Source of the DNA: Ectopseudomonas toyotomiensis
GTDB taxonomy: Bacteria; Pseudomonadota; Gammaproteobacteria; Pseudomonadales; Pseudomonadaceae
NCBI RefSeq assembly: GCF_900115695.1
Contig: NZ_FOXK01000012.1
Location: forward strand, 1 to 64,000
Length of the DNA: 64,000 nt
Direction: 5' to 3'
Position 1 is the stretch's first letter; the number at the start of each line of letters is the position of its first letter. The position numbers and the translations under genes are program-made. Under the pieces are notes generated by a model, which worked only from the letters and a program-made list of their open reading frames with translations, ran no database searches and was not told the DNA's origin. This document shows positions 18,622 through 27,780 of the stretch, piece after piece.

Positions 18622-20325
18622 TTAATCCTTGGTCACGCGGTTGACTTCCTCAAGGCTGGTAACCCCTTGCATGGCCTTGAGCAAAGCGGAGGTGCGTAGG
18701 TCATTAAAGCCGTCTTTACGCATCTGCGCGGCAATATCGATGGAGTTGCCTTCTTCCATGATAATCCGCTGCAGGTTGGGCGTGTTTTTAACCACTTCAT
18801 AAATACCGACGCGGCCCTTGTAACCGCCCTTGCAGTTTTCGCAGCCAACCGGGCCATAGATCTTGAAGGTGCCGATCTTGTCTTCGGGGAAGCCTTCGGC
18901 CAAAAGGGTTTCACGCGGTACGTTGACTTCCTTCTTGCAGTTGTTGCACAGCTTGCGCGCCAGGCGCTGGGCGATAATCAGGTTAACCGAGGTGGCGATG
19001 TTGAAGGATGGCACGCCCATATTGCGCAGGCGGGTCAGGGTTTCCGCAGCGCTGTTGGTATGCAGGGTGGACATCACCATATGCCCGGTTTGCGCGGCCT
19101 TGACTGCAATGGAGGCTGTGTCCAGATCGCGGATCTCACCGACCATGATGATATCCGGGTCTTGACGCAGGAACGCGCGAAGCGCCTGGGTAAAGTCCAT
19201 GCCCTGCTTGGGGTTGACGTTGACCTGGTTGATGCCCTCCAGGTTGATCTCCACCGGGTCTTCTGCGGTGGAGATATTCACATCAGGTGTATTGAGGATG
19301 TTCAAGCCGGTATAGAGCGATACGGTTTTGCCCGAGCCGGTAGGGCCGGTAACCAGAATCATGCCCTGGGGCTGCTTGAGGGCAGACATATACAGCTCTT
19401 TCTGCTCTTCCTCATAGCCCAGTGCGTCGATGCCCATTTGCGCGCTGGTAGGGTCGAGAATTCGCATCACGATCTTCTCGCCCCACAGAGTGGGTAGGGT
19501 GTTGACGCGAAAATCGATGGCCTTGGTCTTGGATATCTTCATCTTGATGCGGCCGTCCTGCGGCTTGCGCCGTTCGGAAATATCCAGTGCAGCCATGACC
19601 TTGAGGCGAGCGGAAATTCTTGGGGCGAGCTGAATGGGGGGGCGCGCCGCCTCATGCAGAATGCCGTCGGTACGAAAACGGACGCGATAGTTCTTTTCGT
19701 AAGGTTCGAAGTGCAAGTCTGATGAGCCGCCTTTGATGGCGTCCAGCAACATCTTGTTGACGAAACGCACTACCGGGGCATCATCGGCGTCAGCACCGCC
19801 ATCACCGACAGGTTTGTCGTCATCGACTGCCTGTACATCCAGGCCCTCTAAGTCGACATCGGCCAGATCTTCCATGACGCTGTTGGCTGACTCGAAGAAC
19901 TTTTCGATGGCATCGCCGAGTTTGTCGTCCTCGACCAATATGGCTTCGGTATTAAGTCCGGTGCTGAACTGTACGTCAGTAACGGCTTGGTGGTTGGAAG
20001 GGTCGGAGAGGCCCACGAACAGCTTGTTGCCACGACGCCACAGCGGTAGCACGCGGTGCTGACGTACCAGTTTCTCGCTGACAAGTTCTCTGGGCTGCCC
20101 CTCTTTATCGATCGCATTGAGGTCAAAGAAAGCCACGCCGAATTGTTCGGCGGCCAGTTCGGCCAGGGCGCGGCTCTTTACCAGCTTGTTCTGCACCAGG
20201 TAAGTAACCAGCGACAGCTTGTTGCGCTGGGCCTGTAGCTGCGCCTGTTGAGCTGCTTTTTCGTCCAGCAGCTCGGCCAGTACCATCTGCTTGGCCAGGC
20301 CGGAAAGGGATACGCTTTCGTTCAT
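18622..20325 (-). CDS. pilB: Type IV pilus extension ATPase
   Basis: Cytoplasmic hexameric motor powering pilus extension. 567 residues from MNESVSLSGLAKQM at 20325; an upstream in-frame codon would add only six non-homologous residues. It has an N-terminal MshEN-like region, Walker A GPTGSGKT, an Asp box, Walker B GEIRD, a His box, and a zinc tetracysteine (CNNC...CENC) near the C-terminus. It is the first gene of pilBCD and is divergent from pilA. MshEN domains of some homologues bind c-di-GMP; that is possible here but not demonstrated. Confidence 0.97.
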   Translation of the reverse strand: MNESVSLSGLAKQMVLAELLDEKAAQQAQLQAQRNKLSLVTYLVQNKLVKSRALAELAAEQFGVAFFDLNAIDKEGQPRELVSEKLVRQHRVLPLWRRGNKLFVGLSDPSNHQAVTDVQFSTGLNTEAILVEDDKLGDAIEKFFESANSVMEDLADVDLEGLDVQAVDDDKPVGDGGADADDAPVVRFVNKMLLDAIKGGSSDLHFEPYEKNYRVRFRTDGILHEAARPPIQLAPRISARLKVMAALDISERRKPQDGRIKMKISKTKAIDFRVNTLPTLWGEKIVMRILDPTSAQMGIDALGYEEEQKELYMSALKQPQGMILVTGPTGSGKTVSLYTGLNILNTPDVNISTAEDPVEINLEGINQVNVNPKQGMDFTQALRAFLRQDPDIIMVGEIRDLDTASIAVKAAQTGHMVMSTLHTNSAAETLTRLRNMGVPSFNIATSVNLIIAQRLARKLCNNCKKEVNVPRETLLAEGFPEDKIGTFKIYGPVGCENCKGGYKGRVGIYEVVKNTPNLQRIIMEEGNSIDIAAQMRKDGFNDLRTSALLKAMQGVTSLEEVNRVTKD

Positions 20326-20483
20326 TGGGGGCTCCACACACAATGCCTGCCTTATAGCTTAGTTGCTGGCGCCTGCCAAACCACGCGTTGCCAGGTGACG
20401 AAAAAGGTCAGTTAGTGTCCGTCGGCGGTGTTGCAATGTGCGACGGCCTGGTCGAATAGCCCCATTTGGCATGCTTGCTGAAG

Positions 20484-20500
20484 TTGGCACGCCGGCTGCA
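20484..20500 (+). promoter_or_regulatory. Sigma54 (RpoN) promoter of the first pilin gene
   Basis: TTGGCAC-GCCGG-CTGCA has GG at 20486-20487 and GC at 20498-20499, exactly 10 bases apart. This is the -24/-12 signature. In pseudomonads pilA is transcribed by RpoN with PilR, so the region back to pilB should hold PilR sites. The leader is about 40 nt. Confidence 0.9.
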
Positions 20501-20549
20501 TTGTCGTGCTCAGGTCGCTGGACCTGTCCATTTCTAGGAGAGTTAACGA

Positions 20550-20972
20550 ATGAAAGCTCAAATGCAGAAGGGTTTTACCCTGATCGAACTGATGATCGTG
20601 GTTGCGATCATCGGTATTCTGGCCGCCATCGCTCTGCCGGCTTACCAGGATTATGTGGCCAAATCCCAGGTAACTGCTGGTCTGGCTGATATTCGTGGTG
20701 GTGTGACTGCATATGAAGAAGGTATTCAGTCTGGCAGCACTGGCGGTACCCTGGATGCAGCTCGTATCGGTCTCCAAGACGCCACAGCCCGTTGCAGTGC
20801 AATCACTGTTGGCGACTGGACCGCAACAGGCGCCGAAATTGAATGTACTCTGACAGGCAACCCGAAAGTTCAAGGCCAAACTGTAACGCTTAACCGTAAC
20901 GCCTCCGGCTCTTGGGTTTGCAATACCAGCACCGGTATTGAAGACAAGTACAAGCCAGTTGGTTGCAACTAA
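20550..20972 (+). CDS. pilA: Type IVa major pilin, first copy
   Basis: 140-residue prepilin. A short leader MKAQMQKG precedes the PilD site G|FTLIE, followed by the hydrophobic assembly helix (FTLIELMIVVAIIGILAAIA) and Glu5. Four cysteines in the head (ARC, IEC, WVC and the terminal VGC) predict two disulfides. The ATG at 20550 follows a GGAG site. It has its own sigma54 promoter, and a strong terminator separates it from a second pilin gene. The layout resembles pilAI/pilAII of P. stutzeri. Confidence 0.95.
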   Translation: MKAQMQKGFTLIELMIVVAIIGILAAIALPAYQDYVAKSQVTAGLADIRGGVTAYEEGIQSGSTGGTLDAARIGLQDATARCSAITVGDWTATGAEIECTLTGNPKVQGQTVTLNRNASGSWVCNTSTGIEDKYKPVGCN

Positions 20973-21000
20973 TCGCTTCAGCGGTTAATCGGCTACAGGC

Positions 21001-21028
21001 AAACCCCGCTGCGGCGGGGTTTGTTTTG
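21001..21028 (+). terminator. Terminator between the two pilin genes
   Basis: AAACCCCGC, TGCG loop, GCGGGGTTT (21001-21022), followed by GTTTT. Readthrough here would set the level of the second pilin, since no separate promoter is evident before it. Confidence 0.85.
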
Positions 21029-21080
21029 CCTGAGCTACTCCGTAGGAACCAGTCATAACAATCCTATACAGGTATCTGCG

Positions 21081-21497
21081 ATGAAACACGCACGTGGTTT
21101 CACTCTGATCGAGCTGATGATTGTGGTGGCCATCATCGGTATTCTGGCGGCCATTGCCTTGCCGGCCTATCAAAATTACGTAGCCAAGTCCCAGTTGGCT
21201 GCTGGCCTGTCGGATATTGCCGGTGGCCGTACCTCTTACGAGTCGTTAGTGGTTACCGACAACATCGCCAGTTTTAACCTGAGCGACATTGGCTTGGCCG
21301 CCGATACGCCGCGCTGCGCCATCAGCATGACCTATAACAGCGCCGACGGCACCGGCGACATCACTTGCCAGGTCAAAGGCAATCCGGTGGTGAACAGCAA
21401 AACGATTCAGCTGGTGCGGTCCAGTTCCGGCGCTTGGACATGCCAGGTGGATGCAACTATCCCCGCGCTGTACCACCCCAGCGGCTGCGCTCATTAA
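21081..21497 (+). CDS. Type IVa pilin, second copy (PilAII-like)
   Basis: 138-residue prepilin beginning MKHARG|FTLIELM. The first 48 mature residues are nearly identical to the upstream pilin, but the head domain diverges. It keeps four cysteines (PRC, ITC, WTC, SGC) and ends CAH. Its Shine-Dalgarno is weak (AGG), and no promoter is visible in the 108-bp gap, which contains a terminator, so low expression is expected. In P. stutzeri the second tandem pilin (PilAII) is reported to antagonise natural transformation. A similar role here is inference. Confidence 0.9.
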   Translation: MKHARGFTLIELMIVVAIIGILAAIALPAYQNYVAKSQLAAGLSDIAGGRTSYESLVVTDNIASFNLSDIGLAADTPRCAISMTYNSADGTGDITCQVKGNPVVNSKTIQLVRSSSGAWTCQVDATIPALYHPSGCAH

Positions 21498-21669
21498 ATA
21501 TGAGGCTATGTCTGTTGAGTGGTGCACCTTCTTAGCTGTCCGCTGCGGTGCGAAGCGATAGTGGCAATACTGTAATATAGACGTTGCCCACTCCACTGCC
21601 CACAAGGGCACGATGCCTACAAGTGCATCAACAGCTAACGCAGACAGAGCCAGAAATTAAGGATTACCC

Positions 21670-23583
21670 ATGTTCACCCCTCGCCCTGTCCCCAGATTTT
21701 TTCTGCCGCTGGCGCTGTTTATCGTGGCGCTGGCTGCATTCTGGCCGGGGGTATACGGCGGTTTTCTGTTTGACGATTATCACAACATCGTCACCAACGC
21801 CTTTGTACAAATAAAGGAACTCAGCGCTACCAGTTTGTGGAAAGCCTCCAAAGGTTACTCCGATAACACGCGCCAGTTGGCCATGGTCAGCTTTGCACTG
21901 AATGCTTATTGGGCTGGCATTCACCCTTGGGCCTATAAAGTCACTGGCCTGTTGGTGCATGCTGTCAATGCGGTATTGGTGTATTGGCTGGCGCTGCGTC
22001 TGCTGGCTTTTAGCTCACGTATTCAAGCCGGGCACCGGCCAATGGCAGCGTTGGCGTTGGCGATGGTCTGGGCACTGCACCCGATTCAGGTGTCCTCGGC
22101 CTTGTATGTAGTGCAGCGTATGGAAACCCTGTGCTTCACCTTTTTGTTTATTGCCCTGTTGCTGTATTTGCGCATACGCAATCAACAAATCACTGGCGAG
22201 CCAGTCAATCAATGGCTTTGGTCGGGGCTGGTGCTCAGTTTTGTGCTGGCGGCTCTGTTCAAGGAGAGCGCGGTTTTACTGCCCTTGTTCTGTCTGGCGC
22301 TGGAAGCAACAGTGCTGGGCTTTGCCGGAAGTAGCGGCCAGCGCCGCTTCTGGCGTATCAGCTATGGTGCAGGCTCTGCTTTGGCGCTGTTGGCTTTTGT
22401 TTTTTGGGCAGTACCGCATTACTCCAGTCTGGAGCCCTACGGCGGGCGTGACTTTAATACTGTTGAGCGTCTGCTGACTCAAGGTCGCGTACTTTGGCTG
22501 TACATGCAGCAAATGCTGCTGCCACTGCCGAAAAGCATTTACTTCTACTACGACGATATGGCCGTGTCTCGTGGTTGGTTGCAACCGCTGACTACCCTGC
22601 CAGCTATTGTGGGCCTGGTATTGCTATTTGCTCTGGCTGTTTACTGGCGTAAGCGTTTTACGCTCGCAGCACTGGGCATTCTCTGGTTTTTTGCCGCGCA
22701 CTTTATTACCAGCAACGTAATCGGGCTGGAAATGGTGTTTGAGCACCGCAACTACTTTGCTCTGCTGGGCATTTTGCTGTTGGTGGCTGAACTGGTTAGT
22801 CGCTTGCCGGTGCGTGATGGCCCAGCCATTAAATATGTGGGTGTGGCAGTGCTGGTGCTAGGTGTGGGTTTTTTGGGCGCAGTGCGTGCTGCCACCTGGG
22901 GCAATCCTATTTTGCTAGCCACCGATATGACCTCGAAAAACCCCAATTCGGCAAGGGCGGCAATGGATATGGGGGTAGCTTATTTTGAGCTATCTGATGG
23001 TGATGCAAATTCACCTTTCTACCACTTCGCGGCTCGACAATTTGAAAGGGCTTCGGCATTACAAGGTGCTAGCACCTTGCCGGATGTAAATCTGATCCTG
23101 ATGAACGGCGCTGCCGGGTTTCCCGATGATCTTGTAGATATTGAGGCCGTCTGGCAGCGCTATTTGCAGCGTTTGCGGGCTCTCCACCTGAGTGTTGAAA
23201 CCCGTGATTCGGTCTGGTCTTTGCTGCAGCAGCGGCTTAATGCGCGTGATATTGACGATGACAGGCTGCAACAGGCCATGGCAATTATTATTGAGCGCCA
23301 AGAGCAGCCGGACTACCGCCACGCCATGATGGCTGATTACTTGCTCATGCACCTGGGGCAGCAAGAGCAGGCCGAAGCGCATTACCGTTTGGCTATTAGC
23401 AAGGCGCGAGAAGGTGGCAACCAACAACTGATTGAACGCATCGCCGCTGAACTGGCTGCATCCGGCTATCCCAAACTGGCTAGCGAACTCACCGGACTAA
23501 CCATGGCGCCCGAAAATATTTTTCTCAATAGATTGAAACCGGACAGCACGCTGTTGCAACAACTCAATCAGGGGGGCAACTGA
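21670..23583 (+). CDS. GT-C-like polytopic glycosyltransferase with TPR-like C-terminus
   Basis: 637 residues. About ten membrane helices fill residues 10-415. A DD pair (D35-D36 in GGFLFDDYHN) lies in the first extracytoplasmic loop, as in GT-C enzymes. The N-terminal pattern resembles TMTC/O-mannosyltransferase-like bacterial TPR proteins. The C-terminal 200 residues are soluble and helical with TPR-like spacing. It starts at an ATG after AAGGA, directly downstream of the pilins. Candidate role: transfer of a lipid-linked sugar to pilin in the periplasm. It lacks recognisable Wzy_C/PglL features (TfpO type), so the role is inferred from location. Confidence 0.7.
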   Translation: MFTPRPVPRFFLPLALFIVALAAFWPGVYGGFLFDDYHNIVTNAFVQIKELSATSLWKASKGYSDNTRQLAMVSFALNAYWAGIHPWAYKVTGLLVHAVNAVLVYWLALRLLAFSSRIQAGHRPMAALALAMVWALHPIQVSSALYVVQRMETLCFTFLFIALLLYLRIRNQQITGEPVNQWLWSGLVLSFVLAALFKESAVLLPLFCLALEATVLGFAGSSGQRRFWRISYGAGSALALLAFVFWAVPHYSSLEPYGGRDFNTVERLLTQGRVLWLYMQQMLLPLPKSIYFYYDDMAVSRGWLQPLTTLPAIVGLVLLFALAVYWRKRFTLAALGILWFFAAHFITSNVIGLEMVFEHRNYFALLGILLLVAELVSRLPVRDGPAIKYVGVAVLVLGVGFLGAVRAATWGNPILLATDMTSKNPNSARAAMDMGVAYFELSDGDANSPFYHFAARQFERASALQGASTLPDVNLILMNGAAGFPDDLVDIEAVWQRYLQRLRALHLSVETRDSVWSLLQQRLNARDIDDDRLQQAMAIIIERQEQPDYRHAMMADYLLMHLGQQEQAEAHYRLAISKAREGGNQQLIERIAAELAASGYPKLASELTGLTMAPENIFLNRLKPDSTLLQQLNQGGN

Positions 23584-24437
23584 TGCAGGGTATATCCATC
23601 ATCCTACCCGCCAAAAATGAATCCGCTGCCATCGGCGCAACCGTCAGCAGTATTCGCCAGCACTATCCGGATGCTGAATTGATCGTAGTCAATGATGGCT
23701 CCACTGATAACACTGCAGCGGTCGCCGAAGAGGCGGGAGCCAGAGTGATTCATCACCCTTACAGCAAAGGTAATGGCGCGGCGATCAAAAGTGGCGCTAG
23801 GGCGGCGCGGGGTGAGATTCTGGTGTTCATGGACGCCGACGGCCAGCATGATCCTGCGGACATTTCCCGGCTGCTTTCAAAGCTTGAGCAGGGGCATGAT
23901 ATGGTGGTGGGCGCCCGTCAGAAAGGTTCGCAAGCCAGTATGGGGCGCGGACTTGCCAATGGCTTGTATAACCGTCTGGCCAGTTGGATGACGGGGCATA
24001 GAGTGGAGGATCTAACCTCGGGTTTTCGCGCTGTCCGGGCGGATAAATTCCGCGAATTTCTCTATTTGTTACCTAACGGCTTCTCTTATCCCACCACCAG
24101 TACCATGGCGTTCTTCCGGGCCGGTTATTCCGTGGCTTATGTGCCGATTCATGCGGCCAAACGTATCGGTAAAAGCCACATCCGCCTGCTGCACGATGGT
24201 GCGCGCTTTTTATTGATCATCTTCAAGATTGGTACATTGTTTTCGCCTCTGAAGATATTTGCGCCGGTGGCCTTGATCATGTTTATGCTGGCTTCCGGTT
24301 GGTATGGCTATACGCTGTACAGTTTTGGCCGCTTCACCAACATGAGCACCTTGCTTTATAGCGGGGCGGTAATGGTGTTCTTGATGGGGCTGATTTCTGA
24401 GCAGATCACAGCGTTGATGTACAAGGATACGAAGTGA
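23583..24437 (+). CDS. Family 2 glycosyltransferase, DPM1/GtrB-like
   Basis: 284 residues with an N-terminal GT-A domain (VVNDGSTDNTA, FMDADGQHDP with the DAD metal motif, VGARQKGSQA) and two C-terminal membrane helices (about 218-240 and 250-272). This is the layout of enzymes that load a sugar onto polyprenyl phosphate at the cytoplasmic face. Its ATG overlaps the TGA of the upstream GT-C gene by 1 bp, implying coupled translation. It could make the lipid-linked donor for that enzyme. The sugar is unknown. Confidence 0.88.
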   Translation: MQGISIILPAKNESAAIGATVSSIRQHYPDAELIVVNDGSTDNTAAVAEEAGARVIHHPYSKGNGAAIKSGARAARGEILVFMDADGQHDPADISRLLSKLEQGHDMVVGARQKGSQASMGRGLANGLYNRLASWMTGHRVEDLTSGFRAVRADKFREFLYLLPNGFSYPTTSTMAFFRAGYSVAYVPIHAAKRIGKSHIRLLHDGARFLLIIFKIGTLFSPLKIFAPVALIMFMLASGWYGYTLYSFGRFTNMSTLLYSGAVMVFLMGLISEQITALMYKDTK

Positions 24438-24480
24438 TGTGGGCAGATGTCCGGCTTTAAGATGTCCTCGTGTTTTAATG

Positions 24481-24505
24481 GGGGGCGTATTTCCTTGGCG
24501 CCCCC
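24481..24505 (+). terminator. Weak hairpin after the two-gene glycosyltransferase unit
   Basis: GGGGGCG (24481-24487) pairs with CGCCCCC (24499-24505); the following sequence is only moderately T-rich. It separates the GT-C/GT2 pair from the next glycan genes. Confidence 0.4.
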
Positions 24506-24563
24506 TGCATATTCTTGTTCCTGATAGTAAATTAGAAGCGGCACATTTTCTGGTGAGACTTTT

Positions 24564-25466
24564 ATGCGCTGTGCTTCGATTACTGTGACGTTCAACCCAG
24601 ACCCCACTCTTATTATGAGTCAATTACGGGCACTGCCAGATGATTGGCTCCGTCTAGTGGTCGACAATGGCTCTTCAGATGAGGATTGGAAAATTATTGA
24701 GCTGGCGGTCGCCTGCCTTCCAGAGGTCGAGGTGTTGCGCCTTGGCACGAACCTGGGATTAGCGGCTGCGCAAAATCGAGGCATGGAGTACTTAGCTGCC
24801 CGAGGCGACTGCACTCATGTATTGCTGTTGGATCAGGATAGCGAGCCGCTACAAGGCTCCGCTAGCGCTTTGGCTGATGCCTACTCCGATCTGGTTGAAA
24901 GCGGGCATCCCGTAGGAGCCGTTGGGCCAACGCTACGCGACCCCGTATCAGGTGTGCAGCACGGCTTTCATCAGATTGTAGGTTGGCGTTGGGCGCGTGT
25001 TAATCCCATTCATGGGGGGCCAATACCTTGTGAATGCCTCAACGGGAGTGGCACTTTCATGGCCCTGAATCTTGCGTTGTCTTTAGGAGGTATGGACGAG
25101 GGTCTGTTTATCGACCATGTTGATACTGATTGGTCGTTCAGACTGCTTGCTTCCGGTCATCGGCTGTTCGGAGTGCCGCAAGCTTCTTTTCTGCACCGCA
25201 TGGGGGACCGGACTACGCGGTTGTGGCTGTTCGGTTGGCGGGTTTGGCCGGTGCGCTCACCACAACGGCATCGTTACCTATTTCGAAATGCAGTGCTACT
25301 GCTCCAACGCTCTCACGTTCCGCCTATCTGGAAGGTGTGGGCGATAGTAAAGCTCGGTTTGACGATGGCGGTTTTTGCACTCGCCGGGCCGCAGCGTTTG
25401 GCGCAGGTAGGCAATATGATGGCCGGTGCTTGGGATGGTTTGCTCGGTCGGTCGGGGGCTCTGTGA
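24564..25466 (+). CDS. Family 2 glycosyltransferase, rhamnosyltransferase-like
   Basis: 300 residues resembling WbbL/RfbF-type rhamnosyltransferases. The GT-A motifs are SITVTFNPD (start), VVDNGSSDED, NLGLAAAQNRG and LLLDQDSEP, with a C-terminal DTDWSFRL. It is probably cytosolic, membrane-peripheral, and adds a deoxyhexose to a lipid-linked glycan. It is the first of a tightly packed rightward set: its stop overlaps the next start as GTGA. Acceptor and exact sugar are not derivable. Confidence 0.85.
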   Translation: MRCASITVTFNPDPTLIMSQLRALPDDWLRLVVDNGSSDEDWKIIELAVACLPEVEVLRLGTNLGLAAAQNRGMEYLAARGDCTHVLLLDQDSEPLQGSASALADAYSDLVESGHPVGAVGPTLRDPVSGVQHGFHQIVGWRWARVNPIHGGPIPCECLNGSGTFMALNLALSLGGMDEGLFIDHVDTDWSFRLLASGHRLFGVPQASFLHRMGDRTTRLWLFGWRVWPVRSPQRHRYLFRNAVLLLQRSHVPPIWKVWAIVKLGLTMAVFALAGPQRLAQVGNMMAGAWDGLLGRSGAL

Positions 25467-26740
25467 GCCGGATGTTCAGGCTCGTTGCTCTTGCGAAAGA
25501 TACGCTATCAGGCGGGGCGTGGATGGCCGTGCGAGTCGTAGCCTTGGCCTTGTGGGTATGGTTGCTAGTGCAGCAACTCCCTGCCGAAGACTTTGGTTGG
25601 CTCGCCTCGGTGCTTGCAGTGTCGGCAGTTTGCTCATTAGTAGCACCCTTCGGTATTCCCTACCTTTTCTTTGCTGATGCGCACTCGTCGAATAAGAATA
25701 GAGAGCGTTGGTGTGAGGCACTTGGCGCTCTAATCGTCATTGGCCCTGCGTTGGCTATCATTGGTGCTTTTTTCCTCGATTGGTGGCTGGAGGGAGTCGT
25801 CTCTCTACGGGTGGTAATTTTTTTTGTTGTTATCGAAGTGCTTATTGCTTCACTTGTCCAGTCGGCGGGGTTGTGGGGCCACTCAGTTGGCCGCATTGAT
25901 ATTGCCGCCGGCTTGCCAGCAGCGCTGACAATTTCACGATCGATAGCGGCGGGGCTATGCCTGACTCAGGTGGGCAGCGAAGATTCGATGCTAGAGGCCT
26001 ATTTGCTCATCCATGTCGTGGTCGGGGCTTTGACGGCTTTAGTCATGCTCACCTGGGTTACTCGGGCTACTGCGTTGAGATGGCGGCCTACTTTTCCTGC
26101 CATGACTACATTCGTAGCGGCATGGCGGTACGCAGCAATGGGAGGCGCCGCTCTAGCTTCAAGTGAGCTCGATAAGCCCTTGGTGGTTCGTGTTATGGGG
26201 CTTCAGCAGGCGGGGCACTACGCAATGGCTTACCGCGTGTGTTCGGCATTGGCGATGCCTGCTACGGCATTAGCTGCCGCAATGCTGCCACGCTGGGTTG
26301 CAGCAGTCGCACAGAATGATGCAGCTCGGTTGAGGTACTCATTTATCGCAGTCTTGCTCGCTGTCGCTACGATGGGTTCGATGCTAATGGCGCTGCTTTA
26401 TTTATGTTTGGCAGCATACCCTCCCGGAAGTTTCGGGCTCTATCCGGAAGCTTGGCCGTGGATGCAGGGTTTGGCGGGCTTGGTTGTGGTCTTAGGGCTT
26501 CGCCAAGTAACTGCTGCGGCATTAATTGCTGTCGGACTCCCTTTGGTAAGGGCCCTTTTAGATATGGCCAGTCTTGCGATTCTGGCAGCGGTAGCGTTTC
26601 TGGCGTACCCGGTACTGGGCATCGGAGGAGTGATGCTTGGCTGTATTCTTACTGAAGCCTGCGCTGCGATTGCCATGGCAGTATATTTTTTTCTCGCTCT
26701 GAACGAGTTGAGGTTAGTTGGAATCTCCAGTGATGAATGA
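25463..26740 (+). CDS. Wzx-like polysaccharide flippase
   Basis: 425 residues with about twelve hydrophobic helices and conserved polysaccharide-export features (SELDKPLVVRVMGLQQAGHYAMAYRV). It is predicted to flip undecaprenyl-linked oligosaccharide across the inner membrane. I chose the GTG at 25463, which overlaps the upstream TGA and follows GGGGG. The ATG at 25472 is an alternative. Longer in-frame extensions run antiparallel to homology and are discarded. Overall similarity is to Wzx/MATE-type transporters rather than ABC exporters. Confidence 0.82.
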   Translation: MSRMFRLVALAKDTLSGGAWMAVRVVALALWVWLLVQQLPAEDFGWLASVLAVSAVCSLVAPFGIPYLFFADAHSSNKNRERWCEALGALIVIGPALAIIGAFFLDWWLEGVVSLRVVIFFVVIEVLIASLVQSAGLWGHSVGRIDIAAGLPAALTISRSIAAGLCLTQVGSEDSMLEAYLLIHVVVGALTALVMLTWVTRATALRWRPTFPAMTTFVAAWRYAAMGGAALASSELDKPLVVRVMGLQQAGHYAMAYRVCSALAMPATALAAAMLPRWVAAVAQNDAARLRYSFIAVLLAVATMGSMLMALLYLCLAAYPPGSFGLYPEAWPWMQGLAGLVVVLGLRQVTAAALIAVGLPLVRALLDMASLAILAAVAFLAYPVLGIGGVMLGCILTEACAAIAMAVYFFLALNELRLVGISSDE

Positions 26741-27776
26741 GAGTCAAGCAAGTGGCGACAAAGGTTATGCCGAATGGAGCAAAGCAGATCTTGAGCAAGT
26801 CACGGTCTGTTTTGCGTGCGGTGGTGAGCGATTTGTGGTTCGCCATGAGGGGCTTGAGGACCTTTTGGGAGGAGTACCGGGGCGCTGGGGTTTCCTAGCC
26901 TGTGCAGCGTGTGGTTCGCTCCACTTGACCCCGCGACCTACTCTGGCAGCTATTGCTCGAGTCTATCCGGATGACTATGTGACCCATGAGAGTGGTGGGG
27001 ATGCAAACTCGCGTGACAATGGCTCTTCATGGGTATGGCGATTGGCCAATGGTTATTTAAATGCGCGTTTTGGCACCAGGCGATATCCGGCGACTCGAAC
27101 AGGCCGCTTGCTTGTCCCGCTGTTATGGCCGCTTTGTCAGCAGCTTGACTACTTCTTCCGCCATTTGCCGGCCAAGCCTGGTCGTGTGCTGGATGTCGGT
27201 TGCGGCAATGGTGCTTTCCTCCTGCGGGCCCGATCTGCTGGTTGGGTGGTGCAGGGTATTGAGCCTGATCCGGTAGCTGCAGCCGGCGCACGGCAAGAGG
27301 GGCTTGAAGTGGCGAACTGTGCGATCGAAGAGTTCCTACCGGAGGTGTTGTTCGATCAGATTACTCTTTCGCATGTTTTTGAGCATTTGCATGCGCCTGA
27401 TGAAGCGCTGCGTCGCATGTATCTTTGGCTACGCCCTGGCGGTACGTTGTGGATGAGCCTGCCCAATCCCTCAGGGCTCGGCCACCGGGTGTTCGGGCGC
27501 AACTGGTTTTCTCTGGATCCGCCACGCCACTTGTTCTTACCACAGCCTCACCAGGTTGTTGCCATGCTCCAGGCTGCCGGCTATCAAGATATACGCTTGA
27601 TGCGCCGTGGGAGAGGTGCGCGTAGCTCAATTCTGCCGTCAGTGGATTATGCACGCCGCCGTAATGGAGTCCATGTAATTTGGGGGGGGCTTCTTGCGCT
27701 TGCAATCGATGTGTTGGGCTCGTGGTTCCCAACTCTATCCGAAGAGACAGTTGTCATCGCCAGGCGGGGAAGTTAG
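26733..27776 (+). CDS. Zinc-ribbon SAM-dependent methyltransferase 1
   Basis: 347 residues. The N-terminal zinc ribbon has paired cysteines (VCFACGGERF and LACAACGSL). A class I methyltransferase fold follows, with motif I RVLDVGCGNGAFL and later SLPNPSGLGHRVFG. The ATG at 26733 overlaps the flippase stop. It is paralogous to the next gene. The likely substrate is a nucleotide sugar or glycan intermediate. A sugar C-methyltransferase-like ribbon is suggested but not proven. Confidence 0.82.
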   Translation: MNESQASGDKGYAEWSKADLEQVTVCFACGGERFVVRHEGLEDLLGGVPGRWGFLACAACGSLHLTPRPTLAAIARVYPDDYVTHESGGDANSRDNGSSWVWRLANGYLNARFGTRRYPATRTGRLLVPLLWPLCQQLDYFFRHLPAKPGRVLDVGCGNGAFLLRARSAGWVVQGIEPDPVAAAGARQEGLEVANCAIEEFLPEVLFDQITLSHVFEHLHAPDEALRRMYLWLRPGGTLWMSLPNPSGLGHRVFGRNWFSLDPPRHLFLPQPHQVVAMLQAAGYQDIRLMRRGRGARSSILPSVDYARRRNGVHVIWGGLLALAIDVLGSWFPTLSEETVVIARRGS

Positions 27777-27780
27777 TGCT

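Noticed and set aside
25130..25462. N-terminal extension of the flippase into the rhamnosyltransferase gene
   Set aside because: The extension is an out-of-frame reading of the upstream gene. Translation more likely starts at the overlapping GTG 25463.
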